Assembly: GCA_024711295.1 (NCBI GenBank)
Contig: JANJTB010000040.1
Coordinates: 43,423-107,422 of the forward strand
DNA length: 64,000 nucleotides
Direction: 5' to 3'
Origin: a bacterium
GTDB lineage: Bacteria; Bacteroidota; Ignavibacteria; Kapaibacteriales; UBA2268
The first letter of the stretch is position 1. Every line of letters starts with the position of its first letter. The position numbers and the translations under genes were made by a program. Of this stretch, positions 1-6,949 are shown one piece after another. The notes below the pieces were generated by a model. The model was not told the DNA's origin, searched no databases, and saw only the letters and a program-made list of their open reading frames with translations.

Positions 1-2
1 AA

Positions 3-308
3 ATAAACAAACAAGTAATTCAGACGGAAAGAGAAAATTTTGAGCAAAATATTCAGATACAGTCAAAAGCAATAATCAGCGAAATTGAGAAGTATGAAAA
101 TATGCTTCAGCAAGACCTAAAAATTATTGAATTACAGAAAAATGTGGTCGAAGAAAGAAAAATTCAACTTGCCGGTGGTACTACGACTCTTTTTGAATAC
201 CTCAATGAACTTAACAGCCTTACTGAGCTTGAGCTGAATTATGAAATACACAAAATGCAACTTCTAAATGCAGGCATAAACCTCCAAAATATAACCGGTA
301 ATTATTAA
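3..308 (+). CDS. TolC-family outer membrane efflux protein, C-terminal part
   Basis: The frame is open from the window edge to a stop at 308, so only about the last 101 residues are present. They are rich in Glu, Lys and Gln with heptad-like spacing, as in the periplasmic alpha-barrel of TolC proteins. The segment with GGTTTLFEYLNELNSL is the usual TolC-family motif in which a Gly-rich turn precedes the last helix. The gene lies 18 bases before a HlyD-type adaptor and an ABC-2 exporter, which fits the outer-membrane channel of a tripartite efflux pump. The N-terminus, signal peptide and true start lie outside the window. The family call is by pattern and context. Confidence 0.75.
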   Translation: MNKQVIQTERENFEQNIQIQSKAIISEIEKYENMLQQDLKIIELQKNVVEERKIQLAGGTTTLFEYLNELNSLTELELNYEIHKMQLLNAGINLQNITGNY

Positions 309-326
309 CATAAGGAAAATCGTAAA

Positions 327-1217
327 ATGAAATTGTCAATTGTAATTTTGTTAAGCTTTGTCATATTTTCTTGTAACAACAACGATAATAAAGCTGATGC
401 ATACGGAAATTTCGAAGCCGACGAGATAACCCTATCCTCAGAGGTAAACGGGAAAATTCTGGACATGTACATTGAAGAAGGGGACGAAGTTAAAGCCGGT
501 GACAAAATATTGCAGATAGACACTACGCAGTTGTATTTGCAAAAACTAGGATTGCTGGCAAATTCTGAATCTGTAAGTGACCGATTACTTGATGTAAACT
601 CACAAATTGATGTCTATACAAAAAAAATCGAAATTCTGAATCGCGAGAAAAAAAGGGTGGAGGACTTGTTGAAAAGTGGTGCTGCTACACAAAAACAACT
701 CGACGACATAAGCGGTGAGATAGAATCTACAGAAAAAATGATTATTGCAACAAGAAAGAAATTGTTTGATACTAATAGAGGGATATTGTCACAGAATAAG
801 CCAATTTACGAGCAGATAAAAGTAATTGATGATCAGATTTTAAGAGCTGAATTGAAAGCACCTACGGTTGGCAGAATACTGAGTATCTACACAGATAGAT
901 ATGAATTTGCAAGAATTGGGGCACCATTAGTAAAGATAGCAAATACAAAAAAAATGTATTTAAAAGCATATATAGACGGAAAAAACCTGAGCAAAGTTAA
1001 GCTCGGTGCAAATGCAGAAGTCATGTTTGACAACAGCAATGGCACATTAGACAAAGTTTCTGGGAAAGTTGTATATATATCCGACAAAGCAGAGTTTACT
1101 CCAAAGATAGTCCAAACAAAAGAGCAAAGAGTTAATCTGGTTTATTCAGTCAAAATCCTTGTCAATAACGATGGCAGAATTAAAATCGGTATGCCCGGAG
1201 AGGTCAATTTTAATTAG
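327..1217 (+). CDS. HlyD/YbhG-type periplasmic adaptor lipoprotein
   Basis: A 296-residue protein with a lipoprotein signal: a short hydrophobic stretch ends in FSC, giving a lipidated Cys at about residue 16. Residues 35-65 form the first half of a biotinyl-lipoyl-like domain (GKILDMYIEEGDEVKAGDKI). A long charged coiled coil follows at about 75-170. The second lipoyl half contains APTVGRILSIYTDRYEFARIG, and a beta-barrel/membrane-proximal region completes the protein. This is the standard membrane-fusion-protein layout and links the inner-membrane ABC exporter to TolC. It starts at ATG 327 with AAGGAAA upstream. Order and content match the E. coli ybhG-F-S-R system; the substrate cannot be told. 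Confidence 0.88.
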   Translation: MKLSIVILLSFVIFSCNNNDNKADAYGNFEADEITLSSEVNGKILDMYIEEGDEVKAGDKILQIDTTQLYLQKLGLLANSESVSDRLLDVNSQIDVYTKKIEILNREKKRVEDLLKSGAATQKQLDDISGEIESTEKMIIATRKKLFDTNRGILSQNKPIYEQIKVIDDQILRAELKAPTVGRILSIYTDRYEFARIGAPLVKIANTKKMYLKAYIDGKNLSKVKLGANAEVMFDNSNGTLDKVSGKVVYISDKAEFTPKIVQTKEQRVNLVYSVKILVNNDGRIKIGMPGEVNFN

Positions 1218-1228
1218 GTAACAGATAA

Positions 1229-2161
1229 ATGTATGATATTGAAATAAAAAATATTAGTAAACAGTACGGCGATGTAATAGCCCTTAATAACATAAATATC
1301 CAAGTTAGAAAGGGAGAAATTTTTGGATTGATTGGACCCGATGGAGCCGGCAAAACAACTTTAATAAGATTAATCGCAACATTACTTGTGCAAAATAAAG
1401 GTGAAATCAAAGCTCTCGGGTATGATACCATTAGTCAATTCCAGGAAATACGTAATAAACTGGGTTATATGCCGGGCAGATTTTCGCTATATCAGGATCT
1501 TTCAGTTATAGAAAATCTTGAATTATTCGCATCAATATTCGGTACAACTGTTGAGGAAAATTACAATTTAATAAAAGATATCTATTCACAAATAGAACCC
1601 TTCAAAAACAGACCGGCAGGCAAACTGTCCGGGGGTATGAAGCAGAAGCTTGCTCTGTCGTGTGCGCTCATTCACAAACCTGAGTTGCTTTTGCTCGATG
1701 AGCCGACAACAGGTGTTGATCCAGTTTCGAGAAAAGAATTTTGGGAGATGCTTTCAAAATTAAAAAATATGGGAATTACAATTTTTGTTTCAACACCTTA
1801 TATGGATGAAGCTTCGCGATGTGACAGGATTGCATTTATTCAGGCAGGCGAAATACTTGATATAGCTACACCTGACGAAATAATCAGCAATTTTGACGAT
1901 AAACTGATAGCTGTTAAGTCTGATAATAAATATAAAACTCTTCAGGATTTGAAAACTCTAAATACTTTAAGGTATGTTTATCCATCAGGAGAATATATTC
2001 ATTATGTTGATAGCCGCAAAGAATACTCTATTAGTGGTATAATGGAAATACTTGAGCAAAAAGGAAATACAAACATTGAACTAAAACTCATTGAACCTAA
2101 CATTGAAGATTGTTTCATGAAAGAGATGATGGTAAGGGCAAATGAAAGAATTATCCATTAA
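1229..2161 (+). CDS. ABC transporter ATP-binding protein (YbhF first-half-like)
   Basis: A 310-residue ABC ATPase with Walker A GPDGAGKTT (about 37-45), signature LSGGMKQK, Walker B LLLLDEPTTGVDP and a switch region (VSTPYMDEA, with Thr-Pro where a switch His is usual). A C-terminal extension of about 90 residues follows the nucleotide-binding domain, as in DrrA/YbhF-type exporters. The gene begins 11 bases after the adaptor, and its end overlaps the next ATPase by 20 bases, so translation is probably coupled. It probably pairs with the next ATPase to drive the two ABC-2 permeases. Substituting Pro for the switch His may lower its own hydrolysis. Substrate unknown. Confidence 0.9.
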   Translation: MYDIEIKNISKQYGDVIALNNINIQVRKGEIFGLIGPDGAGKTTLIRLIATLLVQNKGEIKALGYDTISQFQEIRNKLGYMPGRFSLYQDLSVIENLELFASIFGTTVEENYNLIKDIYSQIEPFKNRPAGKLSGGMKQKLALSCALIHKPELLLLDEPTTGVDPVSRKEFWEMLSKLKNMGITIFVSTPYMDEASRCDRIAFIQAGEILDIATPDEIISNFDDKLIAVKSDNKYKTLQDLKTLNTLRYVYPSGEYIHYVDSRKEYSISGIMEILEQKGNTNIELKLIEPNIEDCFMKEMMVRANERIIH

Positions 2162-2870
2162 GGTAAGTAATTTAAGCAAGAGATTCGGTAACTTCGTTGC
2201 GGTAGATAACATTTCATTCGAAGTTGATAAAGGTGAAATTTTCGGCTTTTTGGGTGCAAACGGTGCGGGTAAGTCAACAGCCATTAAAATGCTTTGCGGA
2301 TTATTGGAGCCAAGTTCGGGAAATGCCGAAATAGCAGGATTTGATATTTATAAAGAAACGGAGAAAATAAGAAAAACAATCGGATATATGAGCCAAAAAT
2401 TTTCGCTCTACGAGGACCTGACAGTAGCAGAGAATATTAGATTTTTTGGCGGAATTTACGGACTCAATAAAAATGAAATAGCAGACAGAACAAAGTATAT
2501 CCTTGATTGGTTGAAGATTAGCAACCTCAGAGATGTACTTGTCGGCTCAATACCCTTAGGTTGGAAGCAAAAGATTGCTTTTGCAGTTTCGGTAATACAT
2601 AATCCAAAAATTGTATTCCTTGATGAACCAACAGGTGGGGTTGACCCCATTACAAGACGACAATTCTGGGAAATGATATACCTGAAATCCGGAGAGGGAA
2701 TAACAATTTTCGTAACTACCCACTACATGGACGAAGCAGAATACTGCAACAGAATTTCGATGATGAACAAAGGAATAATCGAAGCTTTGGATACACCTGA
2801 GAACCTGAAAGCGAAATATTCTTCAGTAAATATGGATGAAGTATTTCTAAAAATTGCCAGAGGTAAGTAA
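2142..2870 (+). CDS. ABC transporter ATP-binding protein with degenerate signature
   Basis: A 242-residue ABC ATPase. Walker A is GANGAGKST, Walker B is IVFLDEPTGGVDP and the switch is VTTHYMDEAE with a normal His. The signature loop, normally LSGGxKQ, reads IPLGWKQK, which lacks the canonical Ser-Gly-Gly. The upstream ATPase has a perfect signature but no switch His, so the two look like halves of an asymmetric heterodimer, comparable to the single fused YbhF of E. coli. The start at 2142 follows AAGGG and lies inside the previous gene. The stop codon shares one base with the ATG of the first permease. Confidence 0.9.
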   Translation: MKELSIKVSNLSKRFGNFVAVDNISFEVDKGEIFGFLGANGAGKSTAIKMLCGLLEPSSGNAEIAGFDIYKETEKIRKTIGYMSQKFSLYEDLTVAENIRFFGGIYGLNKNEIADRTKYILDWLKISNLRDVLVGSIPLGWKQKIAFAVSVIHNPKIVFLDEPTGGVDPITRRQFWEMIYLKSGEGITIFVTTHYMDEAEYCNRISMMNKGIIEALDTPENLKAKYSSVNMDEVFLKIARGK

Positions 2871-3973
2871 TGAAACGTTTTTTTGCATTTGTACGAAAAG
2901 AATTTTATCATATCTTTCGCGACAAAAGGACTTTATTAATACTATTCGGAATGCCGCTTGCTCAGATACTTCTTTTTGGTTTTGCTATTACAAATGAAAT
3001 TAAAAATGCAGATATCGGTGTTCTTGATAATTCGAAAGATGTTACTTCACTGGAGCTGATTAACAGAATAAAGGCATCAGGGTATTTCAAATTAGCAGAA
3101 TACGGAAATAATACAGAGTCAATAGAAGAGAGTTTTAGAAAAGGTAAGATAAAACTTGCAATAATTTTTGACAGGGACTTCGGTAAAAATTTCCAACTCG
3201 GCAAAAATCCTGAATTGCAAATAATTGCTGATGCAAGTGACCCAAACACAGCGAATACATTAATAAATTATATCAGTTCAATTGTGATGAGTTTTACTCA
3301 CGAAAAGAATATAAATAATAAAATCAGTTTGATTAATACTGAATTCAGAATGAGATATAATGAAGAGCTAAAGGGAGTTTATCTATTTGTTCCGGGCTTA
3401 ATTACGATTATTCTGATGCTGGTGTCGGCTATGATGACTTCTATCTCGATAACTAAAGAAAAAGAATTGGGAACCATGGAATTGATGCTGGTATCGCCAA
3501 TGAAACCATATACAGTAATAATTGCCAAGGTGATACCATATACATTCCTTTCTATAATAAATTCAGCAATAATATTAATTCTTGGTAAGTTTGTGTTTGA
3601 TGTCCCGATACAAGGTAGTTTAATTCTGCTTATGGCAGAAATAATCCTATTCATACTCAGCGCATTATCATTGGGAATACTCATATCTTCAATAACTGAC
3701 TCCCAGCAGGTTGCTTTAATGATTTCCCTTGTGGGGCTACTACTACCTGTCATATTGCTTTCCGGCTTTATTTTCCCGTTGGAGAATATGCCACTATGGT
3801 TGCAATATTTCGCAAATATTATACCTGCAAAATGGTTTATGATAATCATAAAAAGTATTATGCTAAAAGGTAGCGGAATAACAGATATCTGGCTCGAAAC
3901 ATTATTACTTGCGGGATTTACACTTGTTTTTGCCCTAATAAGCGTAGTAAAGTTTAAAATGAGATTAGAATAA
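2870..3973 (+). CDS. ABC-2 type permease (YbhS-like)
   Basis: A 367-residue inner-membrane permease. One N-terminal membrane segment (about 20-38, LLILFGMPLAQILLFGFAI) is followed by a large extracytoplasmic domain to about residue 165. A five-to-six-helix ABC-2 domain follows, with the typical KEKELGTMELMLVSPM loop and the DSQQVALMISL motif. The N-terminal RKEFYHIFRDKRTL is a common ABC-2 signature. The start overlaps the stop of the ATPase gene (TAATG), and its own stop overlaps the next ATG in the same way. With its neighbour it forms the transmembrane part of the exporter. Confidence 0.92.
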   Translation: MKRFFAFVRKEFYHIFRDKRTLLILFGMPLAQILLFGFAITNEIKNADIGVLDNSKDVTSLELINRIKASGYFKLAEYGNNTESIEESFRKGKIKLAIIFDRDFGKNFQLGKNPELQIIADASDPNTANTLINYISSIVMSFTHEKNINNKISLINTEFRMRYNEELKGVYLFVPGLITIILMLVSAMMTSISITKEKELGTMELMLVSPMKPYTVIIAKVIPYTFLSIINSAIILILGKFVFDVPIQGSLILLMAEIILFILSALSLGILISSITDSQQVALMISLVGLLLPVILLSGFIFPLENMPLWLQYFANIIPAKWFMIIIKSIMLKGSGITDIWLETLLLAGFTLVFALISVVKFKMRLE

Positions 3974-5115
3974 TGAAAAATATACTATTTATTATCGAAA
4001 AAGAGTTTAAGCAGATATTTCGTAACAAAGCTATGTTACCGATAATATTTGTGATGCCGATTATTCAGCTATTTCTGTTGTCGAATGCTGCCACTTTTGA
4101 TATAAGAAATCTTAAAATAGGTATTAATGACAATGACAAAAGCACATTATCTAAGGAATTGTTCAGAAAAATAGCAAGTTCAAACTACTTTGTTCTTACT
4201 TCAATTCCAAAAAGTATAAGCGAAGCAGAGACTGAGCTCGATATCGGAAAAATTGACATCTATCTTGAAATTCCACCTAACTTTGAAAAAAATATTATAA
4301 ATAAAAATATTGACAACGATAATACCATATACATGCTTTTTAATGCAATTGACGGTACAAAAGCAGGTTTGGGCAACTTCTACCTTCAGTCTATAATAGG
4401 AGATTTTTCGGGTAGTATAATTAAATACAATAAGTCTATTTATTTTAGTCCCGAAGAGATGATTGTATTCAAAAATATTGGCATAACTTATTCAAACTGG
4501 TATAATCCCGAATTGAATTATAATAATTTTATGTTACCGGGAATTTTGGTGCTATTGGTTACCATGATCGGCACTTTTCTTTCTGCAATGAATATTGTAA
4601 GGGAAAAGGAGATTGGCACCATAGACCAAATCAACGTTACTCCAATCAAAAAATATGAATTCATAATTGGCAAATTGATGCCATTATTGATTATTGGTAC
4701 TTTCGAGTTAATTTTCGGAATGTTTATAGCTGTAATAATATTTAAAGTTCCACTTGTGGGTAATGGCTTAGTGATACTAAGCTTTGGCATTATCTATCTT
4801 ATTGCATGCCTGGGATTAGGATTTCTGATATCTACCACAACAGATAATCAACAACAGGCAATGTTTATAAGTTGGTTTATACTTGTAATCTTTATTTTGT
4901 TGAGCGGATTATTTACACCCATAGAATCCATGCCCGAGTGGGTCAAATATATCACTATCTTTAATCCGGTAAAATACTTCATTGAGGTAGTAAGACTTGT
5001 TATGCTGAAGGGAAGCGGATTTGGAGATATTGGTAGGCATTTTTTGATAATTTCAGTTTTTGCCATTTCCCTAAACTCTCTCGCTGTTATGAGATACAAA
5101 AAAACAAATATATAA
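3973..5115 (+). CDS. ABC-2 type permease (YbhR-like)
   Basis: A 380-residue second permease with the same architecture as its neighbour. EKEFKQIFRNKAMLPIIFVM at the N-terminus leads into the first membrane helix. A periplasmic domain runs to about residue 175, and the ABC-2 helices contain REKEIGTIDQINVTP and DNQQQAMFISW. The pair are diverged paralogues, consistent with a heterodimeric channel. This is the last gene of the efflux operon. A stem-loop at 5153-5190 lies between it and the convergent gene. Drug, lipid or cation export are all possible. Confidence 0.92.
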   Translation: MKNILFIIEKEFKQIFRNKAMLPIIFVMPIIQLFLLSNAATFDIRNLKIGINDNDKSTLSKELFRKIASSNYFVLTSIPKSISEAETELDIGKIDIYLEIPPNFEKNIINKNIDNDNTIYMLFNAIDGTKAGLGNFYLQSIIGDFSGSIIKYNKSIYFSPEEMIVFKNIGITYSNWYNPELNYNNFMLPGILVLLVTMIGTFLSAMNIVREKEIGTIDQINVTPIKKYEFIIGKLMPLLIIGTFELIFGMFIAVIIFKVPLVGNGLVILSFGIIYLIACLGLGFLISTTTDNQQQAMFISWFILVIFILLSGLFTPIESMPEWVKYITIFNPVKYFIEVVRLVMLKGSGFGDIGRHFLIISVFAISLNSLAVMRYKKTNI

Positions 5116-5152
5116 ATTTTGCAACTATGCAACCTTACATATTAAGGTTAGC

Positions 5153-5190
5153 AAATCCATATCTCAATTTGATTTTTGAGTAATGGATTT
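5153..5190. terminator. stem-loop between convergent genes
   Basis: AAATCCAT (5153-5160) pairs with ATGGATTT (5183-5190), and an inner CTCAA/TTGAG stem (5163-5167 with 5176-5180) is separated by a 2x2 mismatch. A second small hairpin, AACCTTA/TAAGGTT, lies just before it at 5131-5149. The hairpin sits between the stop of the exporter operon and the stop of the opposite-strand gene, so a bidirectional terminator or 3'-end stabiliser is likely. There is no clear T-run after it. Confidence 0.45.
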
Positions 5191-5233
5191 ATGAGCAGAA
5201 TATGTAGAATCATTTTTTGTTTGTTGAGTAGAA

Positions 5234-5731
5234 TTATTCTCCATACTCAACTTGATAATGGCCGAAAATAAGATATTTTGATTTAATTTTTGTAAAATAG
5301 TAAGTAAAGTAATATTTACTTTCACTTAGTTTCAGCATTATCTGTACCTGGTAAACCTTAGCTCCGTTTTTGATAAAATCAGCGACATCATTTTTATCTT
5401 CATCAATAAAGGAAATATTACTTTTGGTGATAATTTGTGCTTTTGATATATCAAAATTTACAAGTTCCTTCATAAAATCATCATTGATCATTTGTCTTCG
5501 TAAGTGAAATGAAATCTCTGAAGTGTCTTTAGGAACATGCAGTTTTCCGAAATCCCAGGCAGAAATTTGCTTCGTACTAAGGTATTTAATCATAATTGAA
5601 AAATCTTTTTTCTGCAAATCCTTTACAAAAGAATTCCATGTACGCTTAAATTCTGCATCAATTTCATTACCTGCTGAGTCTAAAACATTCAGCAAGAAAA
5701 AACACACCACTATCAAGACAAAGGTTTTCAT
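5234..5731 (-). CDS. small secreted protein of unknown function
   Basis: A 165-residue protein with an N-terminal signal peptide (MKTFVLIVVCFFLLNVLDSAG). The ATG at 5731 is preferred over a TTG 15 bases upstream because GGGAG lies 8 bases before the ATG. The mature part is charged and mixed alpha/beta. It has a SFVKDLQKKDFSIMIKYL helix near the start and strands near the end (YQVQIMLKL, YYFTYYFTKI, YLIFGHYQVEYGE). That pattern would suit an NTF2-like or stress-type small domain, but I recognise no family. It has its own consensus promoter at 5776-5806. Confidence 0.7.
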   Translation of the reverse strand: MKTFVLIVVCFFLLNVLDSAGNEIDAEFKRTWNSFVKDLQKKDFSIMIKYLSTKQISAWDFGKLHVPKDTSEISFHLRRQMINDDFMKELVNFDISKAQIITKSNISFIDEDKNDVADFIKNGAKVYQVQIMLKLSESKYYFTYYFTKIKSKYLIFGHYQVEYGE

Positions 5732-5775
5732 CACAGTTACTCCCAATAGTATAAAAGTACTCGCTTATTTATTGG

Positions 5776-5806
5776 CAAAAATATAAAAATTAATCTCCTT
5801 TACAAA
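5776..5806 (-). promoter_or_regulatory. Bacteroidota-type promoter for the 5731 gene
   Basis: On the minus strand, TTTG (5806-5803), 19 bases and TATTTTTG (5783-5776) match the Bacteroides sigma-factor pattern of a -33 TTTG and a -7 TAnnTTTG. The -7 box ends 44 bases before the ATG at 5731. Confidence 0.65.
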
Positions 5807-5966
5807 ATTATAAACTTATAATGTTGATTTCAATACTACTAATCAAAATAATAACATTAAATTTGTTTTACTTGTTAACTTACATGAATTTTAGAATGAA
5901 AAAAAAAGCTGACAAATTTCATTAATTTTACCAGCTCTTTAGTTTTATCTCAATCAATGTGATGAA

Positions 5967-6323
5967 TTACTTTTTAGCGTCAAGAAGCCTTTTTGCATTA
6001 CCTAATCCACCATAGTTCACTACATTGGTATATCCCATTGACTCAAGAATCCTTTGAGCTACACCCGAGCGGTTACCACTTCTGCAATATACAGCAATTG
6101 GTTTACTTTTGTCTTTTACAACCGACGCAATTTTGTTACCAATTTCATTATAGGGGATCAATAACGAACCGTCAACATTCCCGGCATTAAATTCCTCTTG
6201 AGTGCGGGTATCAATTATTACAATATCACTTTTTTTGTACTTTTGATGTTTCGCCATATTATCTTGCCCACATGCAGTTATTGTTGAAATTAAGATGCCG
6301 AAAATTAGCAAAAAGTATTTCAT
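5967..6323 (-). CDS. rhodanese-like domain lipoprotein
   Basis: A 118-residue protein with a lipoprotein signal (TITAC, lipid Cys about 18) and a single rhodanese domain. The domain shows IVIIDTRTQEEFNAG with the usual Asp-Thr-Arg, then HIPGA-like DGSLLIPYNEI, and an active-site loop VYCRSGNRSG with the catalytic Cys at about 80. It probably handles persulfide or thiol chemistry at the periplasmic face. The start is ATG 6323, with AAGGA 6 bases upstream; a longer reading from 6350 has no such site. The gene is divergent from the response regulator at 6524. The region between holds an inverted repeat and a TACGTA array. Confidence 0.88.
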   Translation of the reverse strand: MKYFLLIFGILISTITACGQDNMAKHQKYKKSDIVIIDTRTQEEFNAGNVDGSLLIPYNEIGNKIASVVKDKSKPIAVYCRSGNRSGVAQRILESMGYTNVVNYGGLGNAKRLLDAKK

Positions 6324-6378
6324 ATTAAATCCTTTTTTATACATTACCAATATTATTTATTGTATAGACTAAATAATT

Positions 6379-6410
6379 AAATATATATTGCTTAACAGCA
6401 ATATATATTT
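6379..6410. repeat. perfect 13-bp inverted repeat in divergent intergenic region
   Basis: The arm at 6379-6391 is the exact reverse complement of the arm at 6398-6410, with a six-base spacer TTAACA. It lies between two divergently transcribed genes, so it is not an ordinary terminator. An operator or an RNA hairpin in one leader is more likely. Confidence 0.7.
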
Positions 6411-6415
6411 TAAAA

Positions 6416-6454
6416 TACGTAGATTTACGTACTTAAATTACGTATTTCTGCGTA
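6416..6454. promoter_or_regulatory. TACGTA hexamer array, putative operator
   Basis: Three copies of the palindrome TACGTA (6416-6421, 6426-6431, 6439-6444) and one related TGCGTA (6449-6454) occur within 39 bases. They are spaced 10, 13 and 10 bases apart, close to the DNA helical repeat. The array lies about 70 bases before the response-regulator ATG, a normal position for a cooperative regulator-binding site. Confidence 0.5.
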
Positions 6455-6523
6455 TTGCACAAGTTAGGATTTTGTCTTTTATTTGCATTCGATGAAATAG
6501 CATTTTGTAAAGGAATAAGAAAG

Positions 6524-6940
6524 ATGAATTTGGCACAAAAAGCATTGACAGTAGTAGTCATAGACGACAGCCCATTAACACATTTAATTGTAGAAAAAGC
6601 TATAGATGAGATTGAATTTGCTGTACTGCTTGCTCATATTTATAATGGAGAAGAATTTGTTGAGTTAGTGAAACGCACAAAACCGGATATTGCGATTTTA
6701 GATATCGAAATGGGTGGTATTGACGGATTTACAGCTTTCGAAGCTGCCAAAAGCCACCATCCCGATTTGAAGGTTATATTTTTAACCCAATATAATTCAT
6801 ACAGCTTTGCCAAAGCTGCACGAAACATCAATGCTAACGGATTTTTAGTAAAAATGCCCGAGGTGGACGTACTGAAAAATGCATTATTAGATGTAATGAA
6901 CGGTGAATTTGTGATGGACCATATTTTTCAGGCATCATAA
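6524..6940 (+). CDS. single-domain response regulator (CheY-like receiver)
   Basis: A 138-residue receiver domain with no output domain. The acidic pair is Asp14-Asp15 (VVVIDDSPL), the phosphoacceptor Asp60 (DIAILDIEMGG), the conserved Thr88 in IFLTQ and the Lys110 in GFLVKM. The ATG at 6524 has AAGGA upstream, whereas the longer frame from 6455 does not. It ends 9 bases from the convergent stop of a hybrid-type histidine kinase that lacks its own receiver, so the two are candidate partners although on opposite strands. It could act by protein contact or in a phosphorelay. Confidence 0.9.
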   Translation: MNLAQKALTVVVIDDSPLTHLIVEKAIDEIEFAVLLAHIYNGEEFVELVKRTKPDIAILDIEMGGIDGFTAFEAAKSHHPDLKVIFLTQYNSYSFAKAARNINANGFLVKMPEVDVLKNALLDVMNGEFVMDHIFQAS

Positions 6941-6949
6941 ATAATTGAA

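Noticed and set aside
3379..3849. 156-residue minus-strand ORF inside the first ABC-2 permease
   Set aside because: It is fully antisense to a gene with clear permease motifs, has no ribosome site, and its sequence shows no domain.
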